Assembly: GCA_003136415.1 (NCBI GenBank)
Contig: PLEI01000075.1
Span: 1-32,566 of the forward strand
Length of the DNA: 32,566 nucleotides
Origin: Acidimicrobiaceae bacterium
GTDB taxonomy: Bacteria; Actinomycetota; Acidimicrobiia; Acidimicrobiales; RAAP-2
Reading direction: 5' to 3'
The position numbers and the translations under genes were made by a program. This document shows, piece after piece, positions 26,852-32,566 of this stretch (position 1 is the stretch's first letter; the number at the start of each line of letters is the position of its first letter). A model generated the notes under the pieces. That model saw only the letters and a list, made by a program, of their open reading frames with translations. It was not told the origin of the DNA and did no database searches.

Positions 26852-27644
26852 GTCGACGACCCAGCCCGACGGTCGCGAAGGCGCGGACAGTATCGGCGCG
26901 CGACGTGGACGTTACGAAGACCTCGCCAACGAGGACTGCGTCAAAGCCCGCTAGGGCGGCCCGCTCGACGTCGGCCGCGGTGCGCAGGCCCGATTCGGCG
27001 ACGCGGGTGATGTCACCGGGCAAGTCGGCGATTACCTCAGCGGCGTGCTCGGGGTTGACCTGAAAGGTGTGCAGGTCGCGCTGGTTGACTCCGATGAGTC
27101 GCGCTCCGCTACCAAGAGCAATATCTGTTTCACGAGCGTTGTGCACCTCGACGAGTGGACTCAAGCCCACCTCGAGAGCCAATGCCACGTAGCGCGCCAA
27201 TTCCGGTGCGTCAAGAATCGCCGCAATCAGCAGAACACCGCTCGCCCCCATCTCGGCCGCATCGAGAACGTCATTTTCGCTGACCGTGAAGTCCTTGCGC
27301 AGCACCGGGACCTGAACGCTGCCGGCGACGGTCTCTAAGTCGGTACGCGATCCCCCAAAATGAGGCTCGTCAGTCAACACCGAGATCACTGCCGCTCCGC
27401 CGCGCACGTAGTCCCTCGCCAGTGATGCAGCGTCGAGGTGCTGGTCGAGCCATCCTTTGGAGGGTGAGCGACGTTTGACTTCGGCAATCACCTTGACGAG
27501 CGGCCCCGAGGAGCGCGCAATCGCCTCGTCGAGGCGCGGACCCTCGTAATGAACGTTTCGCGCCCGCAATTTCCAGTCGCGGGGGTCCTTCGCGGCACGC
27601 TTTCGATGAAAAACTTCAATCGAGTCCAAATACGTGGCGGCCAT
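26844..27644 (-). CDS. trpC: indole-3-glycerol phosphate synthase
   Basis: The 266-residue barrel closes the indole ring of CdRP. VIAEVKRRSPSKG at 52-64 carries the conserved E55 and K57, and the later VLRKDFTV, IGVNQRDL and AESGLRT are family motifs. The frame stays open for 181 codons upstream, through the divergent trpD gene on the other strand. I reject that and start at ATG 27644, where MAATYLDSIEVFHRKR matches the family N-terminus. TACGAT lies six bases before the ATG. It is the first gene of trpC-F-B-A, each joined to the next by an overlap of 4 to 8 nt. Confidence 0.95.
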   Translation of the reverse strand: MAATYLDSIEVFHRKRAAKDPRDWKLRARNVHYEGPRLDEAIARSSGPLVKVIAEVKRRSPSKGWLDQHLDAASLARDYVRGGAAVISVLTDEPHFGGSRTDLETVAGSVQVPVLRKDFTVSENDVLDAAEMGASGVLLIAAILDAPELARYVALALEVGLSPLVEVHNARETDIALGSGARLIGVNQRDLHTFQVNPEHAAEVIADLPGDITRVAESGLRTAADVERAALAGFDAVLVGEVFVTSTSRADTVRAFATVGLGRRRD

Positions 27645-27650
27645 CTCCAA

Positions 27651-27656
27651 ATCGTA
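27651..27656 (-). promoter_or_regulatory. putative -10 element, leaderless start of the trpCFBA operon
   Basis: The minus strand reads TACGAT, six bases (TTGGAG) and then the trpC ATG. The GGAG is directly next to the ATG and so cannot act as a normal Shine-Dalgarno. A leaderless start leaves no room for a leader-peptide attenuator. The hexamer sits in the 73-nt gap shared with trpD. Confidence 0.5.
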
Positions 27657-27717
27657 GTTGTCGGGGCCTTGAGCGGACCCGAGTAATTTGTTCTCAAACT
27701 TCGACGAGAGGACGAGA

Positions 27718-28737
27718 GTGTCGAACTCCTTCGCCCATGACGTACTGCAACCGCTCATCCACGGGACCAACCTGGAGCGCGAGGAGGCGCGCGACGCCCT
27801 GGGCGAGATCCTGGCCGGACGGGTGGACGGCGTGCTCATCGCCAGTTTCTTGACGGCGTTGACCTTCAAGGGCGAGACCGTCGCCGAGATGACGGGATTC
27901 GTCGACGCCATGCTCAACGCCGCCACGACATTGAGTGTGACCTCTGAGGCCATTGACATTGTCGGAACCGGCGGCGACCAGTTGCACACCGTCAACGTGT
28001 CGACCATGGCCTCACTCGCCGTCGCGGGCTGCGGGGTTCCGGTGGCCAAGCACGGCAACCGTGCTGCTTCGTCGTCCGTTGGGTCCGCCGACGTCCTCGA
28101 GGCGTTGGGCGTGCGACTCGACGTCTCCCCCGAGATCATCTCGGCCTCGCTCAAGGAGGCGCGTATCGCCTTCCTGTTCGCGCCCACCTACCATCACGCG
28201 CTGGGTTACCTATCCCCCATTCGCCGGGCGCTGGGCTTTCGGACAATCTTCAACGTTCTGGGTCCCCTCGCCAATCCCGCCCGGGTCAAGCGCAGTCTCA
28301 TTGGCGTAGCGCAGAGTCACTTGCTCGACGCCATGGCCGAAGTCGTGCACGCGCACGACGTGACTCGCGTGGTCCTGGTGCACGGTCACGATGGGCTCGA
28401 CGAGTTGTCGCTCGGTACCACGTCGTCGCTGCACACCGTGACCCCCGAGGGCGTCGACTTCAGTCAGATTGACGCGGGCGACATCTTGGGGCTGCGGCAC
28501 GACGTGGGCGCGATCCGTGGCGGCGACACCGAAGTGAACGTCGCGGTGGTGCGAAGGTTCCTCGAAGGCACGCCCGGACCGGTGATGGACGTGGTGTGTG
28601 CCAACGCGGGCCTGGCGCTCGTGGTGGCGGGGCACGCCACGTCCTTGGAGGATGGCTTCACCCAGGCCGTCGAGAGCGTGGTGAGCGGCCACGCGGCGAT
28701 CGCGCTGGCCCGCTTGGTCGAGGTGTCGAACTCCTAG
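27718..28737 (+). CDS. trpD: anthranilate phosphoribosyltransferase
   Basis: The 339-residue enzyme joins anthranilate to PRPP. DIVGTGGD (the GTGGD PRPP/Mg loop, residues 83-87) is followed by VNVSTMASL, and KHGNRAASSSVGSADVLEALG is the substrate region. FAPTYHHAL is also typical. The frame is open 10 codons earlier from a TTG at 27688. I choose GTG 27718 because AGGA lies 5 nt before it and the family N-terminus then has normal length. It faces away from trpC and ends 7 nt from the convergent hexapeptide-repeat gene. Confidence 0.95.
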   Translation: MSNSFAHDVLQPLIHGTNLEREEARDALGEILAGRVDGVLIASFLTALTFKGETVAEMTGFVDAMLNAATTLSVTSEAIDIVGTGGDQLHTVNVSTMASLAVAGCGVPVAKHGNRAASSSVGSADVLEALGVRLDVSPEIISASLKEARIAFLFAPTYHHALGYLSPIRRALGFRTIFNVLGPLANPARVKRSLIGVAQSHLLDAMAEVVHAHDVTRVVLVHGHDGLDELSLGTTSSLHTVTPEGVDFSQIDAGDILGLRHDVGAIRGGDTEVNVAVVRRFLEGTPGPVMDVVCANAGLALVVAGHATSLEDGFTQAVESVVSGHAAIALARLVEVSNS

Positions 28738-28744
28738 AAGAGCC

Positions 28745-29260
28745 CTAGAGTTCGCGCAGGTCGGTCTTGTAACGCCGGGCGTTGGCGACGTACATCGCGG
28801 CGTTGGCGAGAATCGGTTCTTCGGAACTGGCGTCGGGGCGCACGTGGCCCGGAACGCCCACCACCAGAGAATTCGCGGGCACGTGCGTGCGGTTTCTCAC
28901 CACGGCACCGGCTCCCACGGTGGAGCCGCTCTCGATCACGACTTCGTGCAGGACAATTGACCCGCTGCCGATCAGGCTGCGGTCGTGCACGACGCAGCCT
29001 TCGAGGTGGGCAATGTGGCCCACGACGCAGTCGTCGCCGATCACCGTGGGAAAGTCAGCGACGGCGTGCACCACCGCACCGTCTTGAATTGACGTGCGTG
29101 CGCCGATGATGACCGTTCCGTAGTCGCCGCGCAACACTGCCCCGGGCCAAATGGAGGATTCACTTCCGATGCGGACGTTGCCAATGACCACCGCGTCGGG
29201 GTGGACAAAGGCGTCGGGGTGGATTTCGGGGACGCGGTCCCCCAATGCATAAATAGGCAC
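28745..29260 (-). CDS. gamma-carbonic-anhydrase-like hexapeptide-repeat protein
   Basis: The 171-residue protein is a left-handed beta-helix of the gamma-CA/PaaY/YrdA group. R44, D46 and Q59 of the trimer interface are present in RGDYGTVIIGARTSIQDG. Two zinc ligands match (H65 and H82), but the third position (H82+5) is E87, with a His at 85 instead (GHIAHLEGC). Activity as a carbonic anhydrase is therefore doubtful unless H85 substitutes. The GTG start has a perfect AGGAGG five bases upstream. The gene is 17 nt after the zinc-ribbon gene and is probably in the same transcript. Confidence 0.88.
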   Translation of the reverse strand: MPIYALGDRVPEIHPDAFVHPDAVVIGNVRIGSESSIWPGAVLRGDYGTVIIGARTSIQDGAVVHAVADFPTVIGDDCVVGHIAHLEGCVVHDRSLIGSGSIVLHEVVIESGSTVGAGAVVRNRTHVPANSLVVGVPGHVRPDASSEEPILANAAMYVANARRYKTDLREL

Positions 29261-29277
29261 GTGGGCCTCCTAGCGAG

Positions 29278-29460
29278 TTAGTGCATCAACCACGAAATTA
29301 ACTGATACACGCGCCAAATGAGGTAGATAATCGTGACGACGATGAAGAACTTCCACTTGAGCGGCACGGGTTCGCGGGTGAGTTCCTCCACCGGCTGACC
29401 GCAGACCTCGCAGGTCTCGCCCTCGACGGGGCGATCACAGGTGGTGCACCACTTCGCCAC
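29278..29460 (-). CDS. 60-residue zinc-ribbon, single-pass membrane protein
   Basis: CTTC and CEVC near the N-terminus (Cys 5, 8, 17 and 20) form a short CxxC-CxxC ribbon. It is followed by a polar linker and a hydrophobic helix at about 38-58 (FFIVVTIIYLIWRVYQLISW). The GTG start shares its G with the TAG stop of der, so it is coupled to der. I do not recognise a named family. A zinc-binding cytoplasmic head anchored by a C-terminal membrane helix is the simplest reading. Confidence 0.75.
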   Translation of the reverse strand: MAKWCTTCDRPVEGETCEVCGQPVEELTREPVPLKWKFFIVVTIIYLIWRVYQLISWLMH

Positions 29461-30755
29461 TATTCGACTCGGACGCGCACTCTCACCGGCGTCGAGCCCA
29501 ATTCGAAGCGCTCGCGCAGCGAACGCTCGACGTAGCGCAGGTACGTCGAGGGCAGCTTGCCCGCAACGAACAGCGTGAAGGTCGGAGGCTCGGTGGCGCC
29601 TTGGACGGCGTAGCGGATCTTGCCGGTGGGTGCGGGTTGCTTGACCTGCAGGTCGCGAATAGCCCGATTGAGAGCGCCCGTGGGGACGCGCTTGACGTAA
29701 TCGGCGGCAGCAATGGTGAGAGCGGGCAAGATGCGATGCACTCCCTTGCCCGACAGCGCCGTTGTCTTCATCACCGGTGCGTCGCCCAAAAAGGCCAACT
29801 TATCCCCCACCGTTGCCAATACCTTGTCGCGTTCTTCGGTGGGAATCAGTTCCCACTTGTTCAAGACCACGAGCGACGGGCAACCCGCCGCCGAGATACG
29901 TTCGGCTAGGCGCTGGTCCTGGCCCGTCGCGCCGACGGTAGCGTCGATCACCAGTACCGCGATGTCGGCGCGGTCGAGCGCGTCGAGGCTGCGCAGCACC
30001 GCGTAGGTCTCGAGTCCGGCCTCGGTCTTGGCGCGACGGCGCATGCCGGCGGTGTCGATAAAGCGGATCAGTCCCATATCGGTTTCGATGATGGTGTCAA
30101 TGGCGTCGCGTGTGGTGCCCGGCATGTCGTGCACGACGGAGCGCTCTTCGCCGATTAACTGGTTGAACAGTGTCGACTTGCCGACGTTGGGCCGTCCGAC
30201 GATCGCCACGCGAAGCGCGCCGTCTTCTTCGATGTTGTCCATCAGGTCTTCGCTCGCCAGGTCTCCCAGACGGGCGACGATCTCGTCGAGCAAGTCGCCC
30301 GCGCCGCGTCCGTGCAGGGCGCTGATGCAAAACGGGTCACCAGCCCCCAGACTGAGAAACTCCCAGCTGCTCGCCTCGTGCAGGGTGTCGTCCACCTTGT
30401 TGACCACCAGTAGGACTGGACGGCCCGATCGCAGGGCCCAACGCGCGGCGTGGGTGTCCTCGTCGACCATGCCGGTCGTGACGTCGACCACCAACAGGAC
30501 CAGGTCCGCGCTGTCGAGTGCGGCGGCGGCCTGCTGGGAAACCTTCTCTTCGAGGTCGTCGCCGGCTTCGAGCCAACCGCCCGTGTCGACGACGTCGAAG
30601 GCGACGCCGTTCCACTCCACTTCCACGGCCTTGCGGTCGCGCGTCACGCCGCGGTGCTCTTCAACTACGGCCACTCGCTTGGCGGCCAGACGGTTCACGA
30701 GGGAACTCTTGCCCACGTTGGGACGTCCGACAATGACTACTTGGGGCTTCTTCAT
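29460..30755 (-). CDS. der: ribosome biogenesis GTPase Der (EngA)
   Basis: The 431-residue protein has two GTPase domains in tandem, each with GRPNVGKS (first at 10-17). GVTRDRK and GTTRDAID are the two switch regions, NKVD and NKWE the two NKxD-type motifs, and DTGGW and DTAGMRR the Walker B segments. A C-terminal KH-like domain follows. This is the layout of Der, which is needed for 50S assembly. The frame is open 51 codons further, but ATG 30755 overlaps the stop of the upstream DUF512 gene (ATGA) and matches the family start. It is coupled to the zinc-ribbon gene downstream. Confidence 0.97.
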   Translation of the reverse strand: MKKPQVVIVGRPNVGKSSLVNRLAAKRVAVVEEHRGVTRDRKAVEVEWNGVAFDVVDTGGWLEAGDDLEEKVSQQAAAALDSADLVLLVVDVTTGMVDEDTHAARWALRSGRPVLLVVNKVDDTLHEASSWEFLSLGAGDPFCISALHGRGAGDLLDEIVARLGDLASEDLMDNIEEDGALRVAIVGRPNVGKSTLFNQLIGEERSVVHDMPGTTRDAIDTIIETDMGLIRFIDTAGMRRRAKTEAGLETYAVLRSLDALDRADIAVLVIDATVGATGQDQRLAERISAAGCPSLVVLNKWELIPTEERDKVLATVGDKLAFLGDAPVMKTTALSGKGVHRILPALTIAAADYVKRVPTGALNRAIRDLQVKQPAPTGKIRYAVQGATEPPTFTLFVAGKLPSTYLRYVERSLRERFELGSTPVRVRVRVE

Positions 30756-32131
30756 GAGTGCACCAGTCCTTTCGAGCGCGACCGTTCGAGAACGGCCCGC
30801 AGATCTTGGCCGGTGGTGCGAACGATTTTCACCGGATGAGGTAGGTCCTCGACACCGAGGCCGTCGAGGAAACGACCCTCGGACAAGCACACGTCGGGCA
30901 ATAGGCACGTCAACCTCGCGGGCACGTGGGCCAACGCGCGTTGCAGGTCCTGTCCGGTCATGAGGCCGGCCACCTTGATGTTGCCGCCGAAGTAGCGGTT
31001 CTCGACCGTGATGATCTTCACGTCATCGAAGTCGTGCTCGTCGAGCAGTTCTCGTAGGAGGGGCGCCGCGTATTCGCCGGTGATAATCGCTAGATCACCA
31101 TCGACCTGTTCGTTGTCGCTGGCGTGAGCGCGTGGTGCGCGATATCCGAGGGCCGGGGCTCCGTCAACGGACTGAAAGAAGCCGGTGCCCAACTTGTCCA
31201 TGTCGGTGTGCCCCGCAAAGCTCTCGAGGAATGCGGCCACGAGTCCGATGCCGTTCTCGGCCTGATCGAGCGACTCGAAGCTACCGGCGGGCTGGGGCGT
31301 GCGCCCGGCCACGAGGTAGAACTCGTCGGAGGCGTAGACACTGACCCGGCCGAAGAGTTCCTTGGTCAGGCGTTGGTACTTGTCCGCGAGTTCAATCACG
31401 GCGGCGGCTTCGTCGCGGGTGTGCGAGCGCATCGTCTCTTCCAGGGTGAAGTCGCTCACACCAACGGGCACCAGGGCCACGGTCACGAGTTCGGGGTAGA
31501 GGGTGACGACGTCTTGGAGCGTGCGTTCGAGCTCGGCGCCGTCATTGACGCCCGGACACACGACGACTTGGGCGTGAACCTCGATGTTGGCCTTGAGGAG
31601 TTCTCGCAGCCAGCGCAGGCTGGTGGCGCCGCGAGGATTGCGCAGCATCTCGGCGCGTAGTTCGGGGTTCGTGGAGTGAATCGACACGTAGAGGGGCGAG
31701 AGCTTCTCGTCGATGACGCGCTCGAGGTCAAATTCGGTGAAGCGCGTCAGCGTCGTGTAATTGCCGTAGAGGAACGACAGACGGAAATCGTCGTCCTTGA
31801 CGTAGAGCGAGCGGCGCATGCCCTTGGGCAACTGGTAGATGAAGCAGAACGTGCAGTGGTTGTCGCAGGTGCGAATGCGGTCAAAGACGGCTGAATCGAT
31901 CGAGAGCCCCAGGGGCTCGCCGACGCCTTTGGCGATGGTCACCTTGTGGCGCAGGGGCCGTCCTTCGCGCTGGAGCACCAAATGGACGATCTCGCCGTCG
32001 ATGAGCTGCTGGTATTCAATGATGTCGGTGGGTTCGCGCCCGTTGATGGACACGAGCTCGTCACCGACCTCAATATCGGTCCCGGAGGCGGGCGATGAGG
32101 CTGAAATGGAGGAAATACGGACACCCGACAC
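30752..32131 (-). CDS. PDZ / radical SAM / DUF512 protein
   Basis: The 459-residue protein has an N-terminal PDZ-like domain (about 1-65, SPASGTDIEVGDELVSINGR). A radical-SAM-like segment follows with cysteines 89, 93 and 96 in CDNHCTFCFIYQLP, and then a DUF512 C-terminal half (GIGLVAAFLE, TGFFQSV, NRYFGGNIKVAGLMTGQDL, LPDVCLSEGRFLDG). This family is widespread in Gram-positive bacteria and cyanobacteria, commonly next to der, and its reaction is unknown. The GTG start has TAGGCT six bases ahead. It leads the unit ending with the hexapeptide-repeat gene and is divergent from ispH. Confidence 0.9.
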   Translation of the reverse strand: MSGVRISSISASSPASGTDIEVGDELVSINGREPTDIIEYQQLIDGEIVHLVLQREGRPLRHKVTIAKGVGEPLGLSIDSAVFDRIRTCDNHCTFCFIYQLPKGMRRSLYVKDDDFRLSFLYGNYTTLTRFTEFDLERVIDEKLSPLYVSIHSTNPELRAEMLRNPRGATSLRWLRELLKANIEVHAQVVVCPGVNDGAELERTLQDVVTLYPELVTVALVPVGVSDFTLEETMRSHTRDEAAAVIELADKYQRLTKELFGRVSVYASDEFYLVAGRTPQPAGSFESLDQAENGIGLVAAFLESFAGHTDMDKLGTGFFQSVDGAPALGYRAPRAHASDNEQVDGDLAIITGEYAAPLLRELLDEHDFDDVKIITVENRYFGGNIKVAGLMTGQDLQRALAHVPARLTCLLPDVCLSEGRFLDGLGVEDLPHPVKIVRTTGQDLRAVLERSRSKGLVHS

Positions 32132-32137
32132 GGAGAC

Positions 32138-32143
32138 AGCCTA
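32138..32143 (-). promoter_or_regulatory. putative -10 element, leaderless start of the DUF512-der unit
   Basis: The minus strand reads TAGGCT, six bases (GTCTCC) and GTG at 32131. No other Shine-Dalgarno precedes the GTG. Confidence 0.5.
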
Positions 32144-32144
32144 G

Positions 32145-32165
32145 GTCCACGTCCGCAAAGTGGAC
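32145..32165. repeat. inverted repeat between the DUF512 and ispH promoters
   Basis: GTCCAC and GTGGAC are separated by nine bases, with partly matching CTAG on both outer flanks. It lies directly upstream of the DUF512 -10, at about the -35 position, and 25 nt before the ispH -10. It could bind a regulator of one or both genes. It might also be chance, since the arms are only 6 bp. Confidence 0.35.
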
Positions 32166-32189
32166 ACTAGGAGAAGATTCCAGTCCCAT

Positions 32190-32195
32190 TAGGCT
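32190..32195 (+). promoter_or_regulatory. putative -10 element, leaderless start of ispH
   Basis: TAGGCT is followed by seven bases (TGAAAGC) and the ispH ATG at 32203. It has the same sequence as the divergent -10 at 32138. A GAAAG in the spacer could serve as a weak Shine-Dalgarno, so this case is less clear than others. Confidence 0.4.
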
Positions 32196-32202
32196 TGAAA
32201 GC

Positions 32203-32566
32203 ATGAGTGTGGATCGAGTTGTGCTGGCCTCGCCGCGGGGCTTCTGCGCCGGGGTCGAAAAGGCCATCAAGGCGCTCGACTGGATGACGCGGGTCTTCGA
32301 TCCGCCCGTCTACTGCTACCACGAGATTGTCCATAATCAGGTCGTGGTCAACCATTTCCGCTCACTTGGTGTGGTCTTCGTCGACGATGTCGCCGAGGTG
32401 CCACGCGGAGCCCCACTGATGCTGAGCGCGCACGGCTCGCCGCCTAACGTCATCGACGCGGCGCAAGCCTCGGGCGGAGCGGTCGTCGACGCGGTGTGCC
32501 CGCTAGTGACCAAGGTGCACCACGAACTCAAAGTCCGTGCCCGCAAGGGTTACACGGTCCTCTACG
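32203..32566 (+). CDS. ispH: 4-hydroxy-3-methylbut-2-enyl diphosphate reductase IspH (partial)
   Basis: The first 121 residues are present and the frame is open at the window edge. PRGFCAGVEKA has the iron-sulfur ligand C15, HEIVHN has H44, and SAHGSPP has H77. DAVCPLVTKVH has the second iron-sulfur ligand C99. This is the start of IspH (LytB), which makes IPP and DMAPP in the last step of the MEP isoprenoid pathway. A start at ATG 32203 gives the usual short lead before the first cysteine. The gene is cut by the window end, not truncated by mutation as far as can be seen. Confidence 0.96.
   Translation, partial: MSVDRVVLASPRGFCAGVEKAIKALDWMTRVFDPPVYCYHEIVHNQVVVNHFRSLGVVFVDDVAEVPRGAPLMLSAHGSPPNVIDAAQASGGAVVDAVCPLVTKVHHELKVRARKGYTVLY

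Noticed and set aside
27645-28187. Upstream extension of trpC by 181 codons
   Set aside because: It is antisense to trpD and lacks family similarity; the TrpC N-terminus starts at 27644.
30756-30908. 51-codon N-terminal extension of Der
   Set aside because: It is Arg/Pro/Ser-rich, lies within the DUF512 gene in another frame, and the ATGA-coupled ATG at 30755 gives the usual Der start.

Overview
The window reads as a stretch of chromosome from a G+C-rich actinobacterium. The evidence is a single-chain CofG-CofH FbiC for the F420 chromophore, a long transaldolase of about 370 residues, a paired GltB/GltD glutamate synthase, a holin-X-like small membrane protein, and many GTG starts with GTGA or ATGA overlaps. 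My guess is the class Acidimicrobiia, but that is inference. Nearly all of it is housekeeping metabolism. I see no prophage, insertion sequence, CRISPR array or gene cluster that is clearly a new system.

Layout. 1-1501 (minus): three tiny membrane-type proteins lead into the tRNA m1A58 methyltransferase gene trmI. 1594-4697 (plus): transketolase and transaldolase, overlapping by 4 nt. 4878-8125 (plus): fbiC translationally coupled to a LOG-family protein. 8110-9917 (minus): an acyl-CoA ligase and a small coiled-coil protein. 9990-11160: a decayed MMPL transporter gene lying divergent to a surviving TetR-type regulator. 11167-17035 (minus): gltB-gltD. 17119-18386 (plus): thiO-thiS, then tRNA-Pro(GGG) at 18448-18526 and a gene-poor stretch with a possible antitoxin relic. 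18850-21440 (plus): an Old Yellow Enzyme and a FAD amine/amino-acid oxidase. 21447-24115 (minus): acetyl-CoA synthetase and an acetate transporter, separated by a strong hairpin. 24265-27644 (minus): trpC-F-B-A, with trpD divergent at 27718-28737. 28745-32131 (minus): a PDZ/radical-SAM/DUF512 protein, Der GTPase, a zinc-ribbon membrane protein and a gamma-carbonic-anhydrase-like protein. 32203 to the end (plus): the start of ispH.

How the genes work together. Acetate import and activation sit side by side, with a CRP-like palindrome upstream of the transporter. Tryptophan synthesis from anthranilate onward is complete here, but anthranilate synthase is absent. Thiazole synthesis is represented only by ThiO and ThiS.

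The most general signal is in the promoters. At eight genes that start transcription units, a TANNNT hexamer lies exactly 6 or 7 nt before the ATG or GTG, usually without a usable Shine-Dalgarno. This is what leaderless transcripts look like. Genes inside operons instead have overlaps or clear Shine-Dalgarno sites. The second notable item is the MMPL pseudogene, whose family signature can still be read across frameshifts on the minus strand.
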